A DNA stretch of 64,000 nt from assembly GCA_031761405.1 (NCBI GenBank), contig JASEVX010000007.1, positions 38,306,734-38,370,733 on the forward strand, written 5' to 3'. The notes under the pieces were generated by a model that was not told the origin of the DNA, ran no database searches, and saw nothing but the letters and a program-made list of their open reading frames with translations. Source of the DNA: Serripes groenlandicus (taxonomy: Eukaryota; Mollusca; Bivalvia; Cardiida; Cardiidae). The position numbers and the translations under genes were made by a program. Positions 1 through 9,976 of this stretch are shown here, one piece after another; within the stretch, counting starts at the first letter, position 1, and each line of letters opens with the position of its first letter.

Positions 1-57
1 TTTGCTATGTTTTTAAAGTCGTCTGCTGCAGATTTGTTATTTGTGGGAAAGGGTTAA
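1..57. repeat. Family A MITE, right arm only
   Basis: The terminal arm reads AAAGTCGTCTGCTGCAGAT ... GTGGGAAAGGG followed by TTAA at 51-57. The rest of the element lies left of the window. Confidence 0.75.
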
Positions 58-298
58 GAGTTTTGCTTATTGGAATAAAATTAACTTCTAGGGGATAAGG
101 GTTAGTTTATGTGACACTTGCTTGATGACATCTCCGTCGAAAAATGTGTTTTTCTTTTTTGCATTATAAGTATCTTTTAATATAAATTAGTTCATTTCTT
201 ATTGTATGACACAATTTAAAAAGAGTTGTATTAAAGAATGTAGTTGAGATAAGAAAATTTAGAAATTTTATATGCAATACATTTTCTTTTTTAAACAG

Positions 299-391
299 AC
301 CTCGGACAAGAATTATAAACGTTTAGCCACTGATCAGCCTGTTGGGTTGCGGCATGCAGGTTACGTAATCACACTAGATAAACTGTCGAAG
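299..391 (+). CDS. QARS1: QARS1 exon (anticodon-binding domain, part 1)
   Basis: This exon encodes 31 residues, TSDKNYKRLA then TDQPVGLRHAGYVITLDKLSK. The motif QPVGLRHAGYV is a hallmark of class I glutaminyl-tRNA synthetases at the start of the C-terminal barrel. The acceptor is tttttaaacag ending at 298 and the donor is gtaata at 392, so both boundaries are phase 0. The open frame continues for 24 codons past the donor, but those residues (VINHNNYHF...) do not fit the family, which supports splicing at 391. Earlier exons, including the catalytic domain, are outside the window. Confidence 0.92.
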
Positions 392-469
392 GTAATAAAT
401 CATAACAATTATCACTTTTATAAGAATTTGACAATCGCAAATATAATTTTCATACAGGGTTAAAAGCAT

Positions 470-690
470 TGTAGGAAAGGAGAAATTGAACATCATGAGC
501 AATATCTTATTTTCCCAAATGTTTACAAAGTGCATTTGTGGCAAAAATTTCAAATGAGGAGTTTCTACTTTTGTAACAATGTTTTTGACTATTGTACTTT
601 AATTTAGAAACTTTTCAAATTTTTCACCTGTATGATTTCAAAGCTGGTTGCTGCTGTTTGTAGCCTGTGGGAATGGGATGAAATCTTGCT
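470..690. repeat. Degenerate family A MITE relic
   Basis: Traces of the core hairpin (GGAGAAATTG...GAGCAAT) and of a decayed terminal arm with GTGGGAATGGG are visible in QARS1 intron 1. It is strongly diverged. Confidence 0.4.
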
Positions 691-793
691 GCTCCTGAGT
701 GTAAATTAGAGTTAAGTAAAGGTTTTTGATCCTCAAATCAACAGATAGTCAGTAAAACTATAAATGAGAGGTGCTTTATGAAAAACCAACCAA

Positions 794-968
794 ATTCCTT
801 TCCCATTTGCAGACACATTTTGATGCATCTGCATCAGAAGACTGTTGCCACAATGCTTTCAATTTTTTTCGATAATGATACTTTCATTTATAGACATTTT
901 CCATAATTTGGTCTAGATGCTTTCTAAGTCGTTTGCAGCAGATTTGTCTCCTTTGGGAGAAGATTAAA
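794..968. repeat. Family A MITE, core-deleted copy
   Basis: The left end TTTCCCATTTGCAGACAC and the right arm GTCGTTTGCAGCAGATTTG are present, but the central GAGCAATTTC hairpin is missing. It is in reverse orientation in QARS1 intron 1. Confidence 0.6.
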
Positions 969-1026
969 TTGATACTTTTATGAGTACATAGCATGATCTC
1001 CATCTCTACTGTTTGCCAACAAGTAA

Positions 1027-1242
1027 ACCTTTTCCCACATGTAAAGTGGACTCTTGAAAACATGGTGGCAAAACAAGAAATTGCTCATCATGAGCAATTT
1101 CTCGTTTTGCCACCATGTTTTTAACTTTATTCATCAACTGTTCCTTCATTTATAGAGATTTTCCATATTTTTGACTGAATGTTTTCAAAGTCGCCTGATG
1201 CAGATTTGTTATATCTTGGAAATATATCTGGGAAAGGGTTAA
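1027..1242. repeat. Family A MITE with long hairpin
   Basis: Ends CCTTTTCCCACATG and GGGAAAGGG-TTAA enclose a nearly perfect palindrome of about 60 nt (1064-1125). Its arms differ from the family consensus at two positions, and both changes are matched on the opposite arm. Confidence 0.8.
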
Positions 1243-1344
1243 GTAAGTTTCCAAGAAGCCTCTGGTATATTTCGTTTGCATGGATGTGCAAATATATCTT
1301 TTTCGACACTTTTCACCAATACACTAACGTTGGTTTTCCTAGAT

Positions 1345-1530
1345 CAGAGCTCTAGATAAGAGGCTTTTTGCATGTTTTAAAATCTTTATTTGACCCTCTA
1401 ACCCTATCTTGTGGGTACTCAGTGAGACGATTCTGTTGAGTACCCACAACATAGGATTTGCTTGGATTATAAGATATTGTGGGCAAAACAGATGTTTACC
1501 CCTCCTTATCTGGACCTCTGCTAGATAATA
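1345..1530. repeat. Family D palindromic MITE
   Basis: CTAGATAA-type ends surround an inverted pair GTGGGTACTC...GAGTACCCAC around GAGACGATTCTGTT. The same element recurs at 13560, 20508 and 38140. It lies in QARS1 intron 1, just before an exon. Confidence 0.6.
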
Positions 1531-1563
1531 CATGTAAATCTTATTCTGGTTTGTATACTACAG

Positions 1564-1691
1564 GACAATGCAGGAAACATTACAGAAATATTTGTCAAGT
1601 GTGCAAAGACTACAGACGCTGTCAAACCGAAGGGGTTCATACACTGGGTTAGTTCACCCCTTGTCTGTGAGGTCAGACTCTACGACAAATT
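1564..1691 (+). CDS. QARS1: QARS1 exon (anticodon-binding domain, part 2)
   Basis: The exon is 128 nt: 42 codons plus two bases of a split codon. It begins after tactacag and ends before gtaagt at 1692. The translation starts DNAGNITEIFVKCAKTT and ends FIHWVSSPLVCEVRLYDK. The FIHWV and CEVRLY motifs match the C-terminal barrel of eukaryotic GlnRS (from memory, human has [20 protein letters not shown]). The exon enters in phase 0 and leaves in phase 2; the leftover tt pairs with the first base of the next exon to give leucine. Confidence 0.93.
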
Positions 1692-1721
1692 GTAAGTGTT
1701 ATTCTTAGAAACATCTATATC

Positions 1722-1938
1722 TTTTCCATATGCAGACAAATTTTGATGCATCTGCAGCAAATCACTTTTGTAAATATTGTGACAAAAGAAGAAATTGCTC
1801 TTCATGAGCATTTTCTCATTTTGTAAATATCATCAGTAAAATCCTTTCATTTAAAGAGAGTTGCCATGTTTTAATATCAATGTTTTCAAAGTCACCTATC
1901 TGCTGCAGATAGATTTGCTTTGTGCGGGAAAAGGTTGA
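1722..1938. repeat. Family A MITE
   Basis: Diverged ends (TTTTCCATATGCAGAC, GTGCGGGAAAAGGTTGA) enclose a core GAAATTGCTCTTCATGAGC. It is in reverse orientation and lies 30 bp downstream of a QARS1 exon. Confidence 0.65.
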
Positions 1939-3059
1939 AAGGGTTGTTTTGTGGCAAAATCCAATAATTTGCATCAGGCCTCCCGAAAACCAATAATTTG
2001 CCGGTCTGGACCAATTTTTAACTTGCATGACCGATTTCAATCATAAAACTTGTAAAATATATATATCCAGATATTTTCATATATTTTACTAAAACCTATG
2101 CTATATGTCGCTTTATAATCGAGAACTCTATAAAATCCTAGTTAGTACACATCGTCTTTGTTTCTGACACTTCTGAGAGAGTGATAGGTACCATGTGGTT
2201 TAGGTCTTTTTTTAAACTGTTTGCAGCTTGCTAATTACAAGTTGATCAGTCTAACAAATTGAAAATTGGTCCCACTCCAGACTAAACGGCTAATTGACAT
2301 GTTACTTTTTCTTTCGGACCGTTTGTAATTTTCAAACTGTTACAAAGGATCAACTGTTTCAAACCACTGTTCTTCATTTAAGGTGCTTATTAATGGAAAT
2401 GTTTTTGAATGCGATTATTTAGAATTTAATGTTTTATTGCTCAAGAGTTTCAACGTGAATATATAAGGCAGATGTTTTTATTTGTCTTTCGATAACTAGT
2501 TGAAATGGCTCAATGCAAGTTACTCTGTGGTTCAAAAAGTCAAATGACCGGCTTGGCAACCCAAATCATTTTGAAAAAGAGAACCTGTTTGGGGAACCTG
2601 TTCAACCGGTTCATTATGACTCAAATGGGTAAAAGTACTTGCCTAAAAATGGATTTCTCCAATTATGTCAGAAATATTTCAGTCATGGTATTTCCAAAAC
2701 AACAAAAACATTTTTGTAGTGAAAGGTTTATTTTTCTGTAGACAAAACAATGTTTACCAAAACAAACAGGGCAGTAAATAAGAGAAATGGAGTATGGGTC
2801 GTTTTTTTTTTAGTACGAACGAGAAATGTTAAAATGCGTCGTCTGCAAATTTTGTAAATTATGATTTGTGAAGTACTTCTACATTGACATTATCGAGTGA
2901 TGACACTGTTTGTTATTCAACCATCTATGCAAAGTAACCTGCAATAAACATGAAATTCATGTATATTTTTTTAAAAGCATTCCAATATTTTATTTTTCAA
3001 AGACAAAAAAGACAATTGGGGAAATTTCACCGGACCGTTTAAGATTTCAAAATTTCCAG

Positions 3060-3224
3060 AGCCCTGAAGTGCATATACATTTTGATGCATATGAAGGACA
3101 TCTTTTGCCACATTGTTTTCAAATATAATCAATAAAATCCTTTCATTTAAAGAGATTTACTTTAGCCTCAATGTTTTCATCTATTTCCTGCAGGTAGATT
3201 TGCTTATTGCGGAAAAAGGTTGAA
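3060..3224. repeat. Family A MITE, decayed
   Basis: Recognisable parts are CATTTTGATGCATATGAAGG, TTTGCCACATTGTTTTC and a final arm CTGCAGGTAGATTTGC...GGAAAAAGG. It matches the copy at 1722 more closely than the consensus, so the two probably share a subfamily. Confidence 0.5.
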
Positions 3225-3443
3225 AGGATAATTTTTAGGCGAAATCCAATAAAATGTGTTGTGTTTTTAAATTTAAACATTTATAGTTAATTATTAATTT
3301 TTTGAGAAATTCCATCGCTTTCCAAAAACTCAACCAAGATTGACTGTTGTAGAGATTGTTTAAGGACTTTTCCCGGGAAAATTCATAGGAGTAGAAACGA
3401 TATTGTATTAAATTGTAATTGTAATATTATTTATTTGTTCTAG

Positions 3444-3510
3444 ATTTAAACACAAAAAGCCAGAGGATCCATCAGAAGTCCCAGGAGGTTTTCTAAATGA
3501 CATAAATATA
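3444..3510 (+). CDS. QARS1: QARS1 exon (anticodon-binding domain, part 3)
   Basis: This is a 67-nt exon. Its first base completes the leucine codon split from the previous exon, and 22 codons follow: [16 protein letters not shown] then LNDINI. The KxPEDPxEVPGGFL string is diagnostic of GlnRS. The acceptor is ttgttctag ending at 3443 and the donor is gtaagt at 3511 (phase 0). No other frame in this stretch is plausible. Confidence 0.94.
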
Positions 3511-3557
3511 GTAAGTTGTCAAATGTAATTGTTAAATATTGCAGTTTCTTAATAACT

Positions 3558-3898
3558 TTAACCCTTTCTTACATTTTGACACAGCTGCATCGGACAGATT
3601 GTGAAAACATTGTTCCAAAAGAATAATTACACATCATACCTGTAAACTCAATTTGATATATTCTATTCAGTCAGCTAGAGACTGTTGCAGACGCATTTTG
3701 ACGCGATAGCAGCAGACGACTTTTGAAAACATTGTGGCCAAAGGTGAAATTGCTCATGATGAGCAATTTCTCCTTTGGCCACAATGTTTTCGACTTTATT
3801 TAACAATTAAGATATCTTTTATGGTGATTTTTCAGGTTTTAGTCACTATGTTTTCAAAGTCGTCTGCTGCAGATTTGTTGTATGTGGGAAAGGGTTAA
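3558..3898. repeat. Family A MITE with partially duplicated left end
   Basis: TTAACCCTTTCTTACA at 3558 and GGGAAAGGGTTAA at 3886-3898 bound the unit. The left half occurs twice (3558-3620 and 3682-3735). The core palindrome has GGCCAAAGG paired with CCTTTGGCC in place of GGCAAAAGG/CCTTTTGCC, a base-pair-preserving double change. Confidence 0.75.
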
Positions 3899-3974
3899 AT
3901 AAGCTTTTCAGGTCAAAATCAGGTTTTTGTAAAGGAGTACTTTGTTGTAGAATATAGATGTGTTTAATGTTTTT

Positions 3975-5226
3975 ATGCCCCCACGGAATCTCCGATTCGG
4001 GGGGCATATAGTTTTTGGCCTGTCTGTTGGTCTGTCTGTTGGTCTGTCTGTCTGTCTGTCTGCACAAAAAAAACTTTAACCTTGGCCATTACTTTTGAAC
4101 CATAACAGGTACGGCTACCATATTTCACATGTGTATTCCTTGTGACATGACCTTTCTGTCAGTACCAACATTTTTGACCTTGCGACCTTGACCTTTGACC
4201 TAGAGGTTGCCATTCTCGAAAAAAACTTTAACCTTGGCCATTACTTTTGAACCATAACAGATACGGCTACCATATTTCACATGTGTATTCCTTGTGACAT
4301 GACCTTTCTGTCAGTACCAACATTTTTGACCTTGCGACCTTGACCTTTGACCTAGATGTTGCCATACTAAAAAAAAACTTTAACCTTGGCCATTTCTTTT
4401 GAACCATAACAGGTACGTCTACCATATTTCACATGTGTATTCCACATGACCTTTCTGTCAGTACCAACATTTTTGACCTTGCGACCTTGACCTTTGACCT
4501 AGATGTTGCCATTCTCGAAAAAAACTTTAACCTTGGCCATTACTTTTGAACCATAATAGATACGGCTACCATATTTCACATGTGTATTCCTTGTGACATG
4601 ACCTTTCTGTCAGTACCAACATTTTTCACCTTGCGACCTTGACCTTGACCTAGATGTTGCCATTCTCGAAAAAAACTTTAACCTTGGCCATTTCTTTTGA
4701 ACCATAACAGGTATGGCTACCATATTTCACATGTGTATTCCTTGTGACATGACCTTTCTGTCAGTACCTTGTGACCTTGACCTTGACCTAGATGTTGCCA
4801 TTCTCGAAAAAAACTTTAACCTTGGCCATTACTTTTGAACCATAACAGGTATGGCTACCATATTTCACATGTCAGTACCAACATTTTTGACCTTGCGACC
4901 TTGACCTTTGACCTAGATGTTGCCATTCTCGAAAAAAACTTTAACCTTGGCCATTACTTTTGAACCATAACAGATACGGCTACCATATTTCACATGTGTA
5001 TTCCTTGTGACATGACCTTTCTGTCAGTACCAACATTTTTGACCTTGCGACCTTTACCTTTGACCTAGATGTTGCCATTCTCAATTTTTTTTTTAACCTT
5101 CCCCACTACTTTTGAACAATAACAGGTAATGCTACCATATTTCACATGTGTATACCTTGCGACCTTGACCTTTGACCTAGATGTTGCCATTGGGGGGCAT
5201 CAGTGTTTCACAAACACATCTTGTTT
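3975..5226. mobile_element. Array-bearing element 1 (pearl/Helentron-like)
   Basis: The 5' end ATGCCCCC...GGGGGGCAT is a stem-loop, and GGGGGGCAT recurs near the 3' end. It is followed by a TCTG run (4020-4062) and about eight tandem monomers of about 150 bp, each with AACTTTAACCTTGGCC, AACCATAACAGGTACGG and TTGACCTTTGACCTAGATG. The 3' end is TTTCACAAACACATCTTGTTT. There is no ORF. It lies in QARS1 intron 3. Assignment to Helentron-like elements is by architecture only. Confidence 0.7.
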
Positions 5227-5401
5227 TGTCATATAGTGCTGTTGTATTTGTGAAATGTGATTTACTTGAGATGTATGTAAGTTGAGTACAACCTTAAGAA
5301 AGACATGCCATACTAATTTATTTATTTTGTATAATCTAAATCTAAGTTTTGTATGCTTTTGCATAATGAATAAAAATGCTCATTATAAGAAGTACTTGTT
5401 A

Positions 5402-5545
5402 ACAAGTTCCCATTTGCAGACTTCTTTTCTCTCATCTAACTCTGACAACAATGAGAAATTTGTATTTAAGTCACAATGTTTTCAACTCTATTTAAGTCAC
5501 AAACTGTTCAACTCTATTTAAATCTGCTGCAGATTTGTGATATAT
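5402..5545. repeat. Decayed family A MITE relic
   Basis: TTCCCATTTGCAGACTTC, CACAATGTTTTCAACTC (partly duplicated) and CTGCTGCAGATTTG remain. It lies about 80 bp upstream of a QARS1 exon. Confidence 0.4.
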
Positions 5546-5623
5546 AGTTAATTGATATATAAGGTTTATTGTGTGATCATAGACATAAGTAACATGGATA
5601 AAATGGCAAGTTGTGTATTTCAG

Positions 5624-5749
5624 AATTCACTACAAGTGATACCTAATGCCTATGTGGATGTGTCTGTGAAGAATGGAAAGCCTTTTACGACATATCAGTT
5701 TGAGAGAACAGGGTTCTTCTGTATAGACAAGGAAAGTACTGCTGAAAAA
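5624..5749 (+). CDS. QARS1: QARS1 exon (anticodon-binding domain, part 4)
   Basis: The exon has 126 nt, 42 codons, and is phase 0 at both ends. The acceptor is tgtatttcag ending at 5623 and the donor is gtaagt at 5750. The translation runs NSLQVIPNAYVDVSVKNG, KPFTTYQFERTGFF, CIDKESTAEK. YQFERxGFFxxD is the conserved GlnRS C-terminal strand, and xSTAEK is like the bacterial enzyme just before its final FNRTV strand. The open frame upstream (from 5552) and past the donor is intronic read-through. Confidence 0.94.
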
Positions 5750-5803
5750 GTAAGTATCATTGTTTGGTATTGTAGTGTCTGGATGTGGTGGCAAGACATG
5801 GTT

Positions 5804-5877
5804 ACTGGGTTAGCTCAGTTGGTTAGAGCACCAAGCTAGTGTTATGAGGGTTGTGGGTTCGAGCCTCACATTGGGCA
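5804..5877 (+). repeat. tRNA-like SINE head, copy 1
   Basis: GGTTAGCTCAGTTGGTTAGA (A box and D arm) and GGGTTCGAGCC (B box) are spaced as in a tRNA, but the anticodon arm does not pair well. It recurs about 215 bp later with the same 5' leader (GTCTGGATGTGGTGGCAAGA), so it is a repeat and not a functional tRNA gene. Confidence 0.6.
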
Positions 5878-6017
5878 GATATTTTTCCCCTCTCATCTTA
5901 CTTGAATGGTGTCAGAAGTAAAATGGAATGCTGTTGGAAATTGCTTGGGTTGATGCATGTCTTCCAAATGTTAGGAGGGGGAGAGGAGAGGTGTCTGGAT
6001 GTGGTGGCAAGACATGA

Positions 6018-6092
6018 TTGCCGGGTTAGCTCAGTTGGTTAGAGCCCCAAGCTAGTGTTATGGGGGTCGTGGTTTGGTACCCCACATTGGGC
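6018..6092 (+). repeat. tRNA-like SINE head, copy 2
   Basis: This is a second copy of the 5804 unit in tandem, with GGGTTAGCTCAGTTGGTTAG but a damaged B box (GGTTTGGTACC). It follows the same leader, so the whole unit of about 215 bp was duplicated. Confidence 0.55.
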
Positions 6093-6619
6093 GGTACCCT
6101 TTTTTACTCGTTTCCCTAATACAGCCAAATTCTGAACATGTTTTTTCTGAACTGTGTAGGTTCAGGTCAGCCTGTTCACATGCTCAGTCAGACTCACCAG
6201 AAACTACACAATTTGACAAGCTTCAAACAAGCTTATGTAATCAGTGTAAATCTTGATCTGACTGTGTCAACGCTCTGGTCCTACACTGGTCGCAAATTCA
6301 AACGTGTAATTTTCCCATAAACAGAATATATAAAAGAGAAATTGCAAGAAATGAGCAATTTATCCTTTTTATGTCATTTTGTCATTCATTAATTACGTCG
6401 TAATTAGTCTCCCGTCATTTTCTTAAGTAGGCATGCAGATAGTTCTATGATATGATGACATTTTAATATTTTGAAGACTTCAAGGTGTCTGCCCATTTTC
6501 TTTGCAATGCATGTGGATATTTCCATGACAGGGGTCGAATTTAGCCAGATTTTCTACTTGCATTTTTTCGCAAGTGCTATTTTTTGTTACTTGCTAAATG
6601 AAAAAACAACTTGCCTTTT

Positions 6620-8091
6620 TAGCTCGCCTATTCGAAGAAATAGGGGAGCTTATGTTATCACCCCGGCGTTGGCGTTGGCGTCCGCGTTGCCAGCTTGGTC
6701 AAACCTTTGCGTGCAAGGCCTTTTCTCAGACACTGTGTATGCTGTTGCTTTGAAACTTCACACACTTATTCAGGATCATTAGGGGACCTTGTATGTCAAG
6801 TCCCATAACTCTGGAATGGATTTTGACTGAATTGTGCCCCTTTTTGGACTTAGAATTTTGGTCAAACCTTTGCGTGCAAGGCCTTTTCTCAGACACTGTG
6901 TATGCTGTTGCTTTGAAACTTCACACACTTATTCAGGATCATTAGGGGACCTTGTATGTCAAGTCCCATAACTGTGGAATGGATTTTGACTGAATTGTGC
7001 CCCTTTTTGGACTTAGAAATTTGGTCAAACCTTTGCGTGCAAGGCCTTTTCTCAGACACTGTGTATGCTGTTGCTTTCAAACTTCACACACTTATTCAGG
7101 GTCATTAGGGGACCTTGTATGTCAAGTCCCATAACTCTGGAATGGATTTTGACTGAATTGTGCCCCTTTTTCGACTTAGAATTTTGGTCAAACCTTTGCG
7201 TGCAAGGCCTTTCCTCAGACACTGTGTATGCTGTTGCTTTGAAACTTCACACACTTATTCAGGATCATTAGGGGACCTTGTATGTCAAGTCCCATAACTC
7301 TGGAATGGATTTTGACTGAATTGTGCCCCTTTTTGGACTTAGAAATTTGGTCAAACCTTTGCGTGCAAGGCCTTTTCTCAGACACTGTGTATGCTGTTGC
7401 TTTCAAACTTCACACACTTATTAAGGGTCATTAGGGGACCTTGTATGTCAAGTCCCATAACTCTGGAATGGATTTTTTTCAAACATTTGGACTTTTTTCT
7501 TTTTCTTTTCTTGTATTTTTCAATTTTGCGTTTAGCTCAACGTTAAAGTTTCGATTTTTTTTTTTTCTCAATAAGTACTGGTTCTAGGGCTTTCATATTT
7601 TTTGGGGTAAAACATTTGTTTTTGCTGGATTTTGAAAATTGGGCATAGCTTCTTCATATTTTGTTGGATTAATTTCATTTTTTTTTTAATTTTCTTGTAT
7701 TTTTGAACTTTGAGCATTATTTTTTTTTTTTTTTTTTTTTTCTTGAATTTTAGAACTTTGTGTTCAGCTCAATTTTTTTTTTTAAATTTCTTGTATTTTT
7801 TTTTTTTTTTTTTTTTATTATTTCTTGTTTAAAAATAATTGTGTTTAGCTCAATGTTAAGAGTTTTGTTTACTTTTTGTCTTTTACACTTGCCTTGATAG
7901 TCAAAGCAGGGGACACAGTGAGACATTTAATTACACGCAATTCTTGTCTTTCTTTTGTAAATTCAATTTCTACTGAATTATTCCACTTTTGGATTTTGGA
8001 CTTTATACCCATGCTATAACTGTTCTGAAGTAGGCCCTGATAGACGATATCCCTGATAGGCGAGCTATATTGTCCTCCGACAACTCTTGTT
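6620..8091. mobile_element. Array-bearing element A (pearl/Helentron-like)
   Basis: The 5' end TAGCTCGCCTATTCG has its inverted partner ATAGGCGAGCTA near the 3' end (8057-8069), followed by ACAACTCTTGTT. Inside are five tandem monomers of 163 bp (starts near 6697, 6860, 7023, 7186, 7350), each with GGTCAAACCTTTGCGTGCAA. A T-rich stretch (7480-7860) follows. No protein is encoded; open frames here only reflect the 163-bp repeat. A second copy lies at 17066-19516. Confidence 0.7.
7480..7860. repeat. T-rich low-complexity tract
   Basis: Several T runs of 9 to 26 alternate with CTTGTATTTTT-like units inside element A. Confidence 0.7.
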
Positions 8092-9006
8092 GAGTACTTG
8101 TTAAAACTTTAATTTTAAGCAACACAATGTTAACTACAATAATGCAATACACTATTATGGTCAATGTAATGTAAACATGGTCCAAAACATGTCCGAAAAA
8201 ACATGATTTTCTCATTAAACGAAGAAAAGATTCACAACCTAATTAATACTATTGAAAGGGTTAACAAATAATTCGACTTCAATCTCATTTACATCGGATA
8301 CGTATTTAATGATTTTACATGGGGCGCCATAATATTTGATATGACTATCGGTTCTTTGTTTATGCAAATTAGACGATTTTGATTGGACAATCAGTTCAAT
8401 GTCATTGTGTAATTTAAATGATTTGTTCCTCAGCTTTAAATGTATATATATACACACTCAGATGTCAAATATTACTGTTTATTGCGCTAGCGACACAGTA
8501 ACTATTGCATGCGTACCCGTTAGCGTTTTGTTTTGAGATTTTGTTTTGTAAATAAGGGACTCGCGATTTTTAGCAAGTTGATTTTTTATCAGGTCGCTAT
8601 CAGCAAAACTGACTCGCATTTAGCGAGTATGCGAGCTTAAATTCGAGCCCTGCATGATTTGTGGAAGGTAGTTGTATTTACGTTTTTCTGGATTATTCAA
8701 AGAAAAAGTTATTGCCATTGGGACTTTTATGGATTTATACATCTCAAGGATAACCATCTACACATAATTTATCATATGTAATTGGTGCAGATAAAAATCA
8801 ACCTACATGTATGCACACACAGTCTGATCTGGATCTGCTATGTTAGTAAATAAGTAATGGTTAATGGCCCTTACAGACCCTCGAGTATCTCTTGTTTATC
8901 CAGTAACTTTTGTCCGGCATCTGTCCGTCTGTCTGTCACATTTTTTCGTCACACTTTCAATGAGCAGGTGCAGGTGACACGTGCTCCGCGGAGCACTCCA
9001 TTCTAG

Positions 9007-9265
9007 TTCAGTTATAACACGGTGGCCAGTTCAACTATTCATGTGTTTCTTGGCTTTCTCACACTAGTTCTCCACACACCATTCTTTCCAAGCAACTGGC
9101 TGCTTTTCCAATATAGACGGTTAGCCCATTGGTGGAAGACGAATAAGGCTTGTCACAGTGACTTTAATCAAACATCTGAAAGAATTATTGGCCGAGCTGG
9201 GGTTCGAACTTACAACCCCTGAATTGACAGCTCGCGTCACTACCGACTGAGCTACCGGGGCTCGG
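9007..9265 (-). mobile_element. tRNA-headed SINE (type S1)
   Basis: Read on the minus strand it starts CCGAGCCCCGGTAGCTCAGT (A box) with GGTTGTAAGTTCGAACCCCA (B box), then a body with GGCCAATAATTC, a TTCGTCTTCCACC block and an end matching CCGTGTTATAACTGAA. The same family occurs at 44690, 61671 and 63361-64000. Confidence 0.75.
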
Positions 9266-9574
9266 CTTTGAACAGACTCATCTACTCAGTTCAATTCTAT
9301 TCTTTGCTGGCAACAGGTGGACTGTTAGTTGGATGGGTTTCAAACTTTTGTTTCTGATTAAAATCTTTCTGTAGATTTGACAGATTTTAACCAAATAATG
9401 TTGGAAAAGTACTTAAGGTAGAAAGGAAACTGGGGATTGATTTTGGGTTCTGAGGGGGTCAAGGTCATTGTTACTTAATATTTATCTCCAGTGGTATGAT
9501 CTCCTATAAAGACCAAGTTTCATGGCTTTTCAGCATTTCTTGTTATTTCTCAAGTTGGACATCAACCACACTGT

Positions 9575-9840
9575 ATTAATCTTTTCCCACTTAAAACAAA
9601 TCTGAAGCAGAAGACTTCAAACCTATGCAAAATAAAAGTACAATTATTAGCTCGACTTTTGAAAAAACGAGAGCTATTGTCATGACCCTTGCGTCGGCGG
9701 CGTGGTCTTCCGCTTAAGGTTTTTTGTTCAGCTCAGCTTTTTTTCTGTTTTCTATCAGTCGAGCGTGTGTGCCGTATGCGGTGCTCATGTTTTTGTATAG
9801 AGTTGAAATTATTTTGTCAAAGGGAGAAATTGCTCACTAG
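9575..9840. repeat. Family A MITE split by an array-element fragment
   Basis: The left arm (AATCTTTTCCCACTTAAAAC ... GCAGAAGACTTCAAA) and the core (AGTTGAAATTATTTTGTCAA, GGAGAAATTGCTCAC) are separated by the fragment at 9648-9793. The right arm is missing. Confidence 0.55.
9648..9793. mobile_element. Array-element fragment (TAGCTCG...GAGCT start)
   Basis: The 5' stem-loop TAGCTCGACTTTTG...ACGAGAGCTATTG is followed by GCGTCGGCGGCG and an end GCGGTGCTCATGTTT. Short and without an array, it is inserted in a family A MITE. Confidence 0.45.
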
Positions 9841-9976
9841 AACATGGGTTGAAGACTGATCAGATTAAGTCTAGCACTGACATTCAAAGTAAAATTTCTT
9901 CTTTTTCCAACCTGAGACTCCAAACTGCCCTTGACATTGTTACAGAGTTTATTTGTACTTATATAACCCCTACTTC

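Larger units (their letters stand above)
6529..8652. mobile_element. hAT-like MITE hosting a nested array element
   Basis: The terminal repeats CAGGGGTCGAATTTA and its inverted partner (TTAAATTCGAGCCCTG) are flanked on both sides by CATGA (6524-6528 and 8653-8657), a likely target duplication. Subterminal ACTTGC/GCAAGT motifs are also inverted. The interior carries array element A (6620-8091) and about 430 bp of otherwise unique DNA. CAGGG ends suggest hAT; the 5-bp duplication is shorter than the usual 8. Confidence 0.5.

Noticed and set aside
6471..7406. Repeated ORFs of 60-103 codons in both strands
   Set aside because: They recur with the 163-bp monomer period and are repeat shadows.
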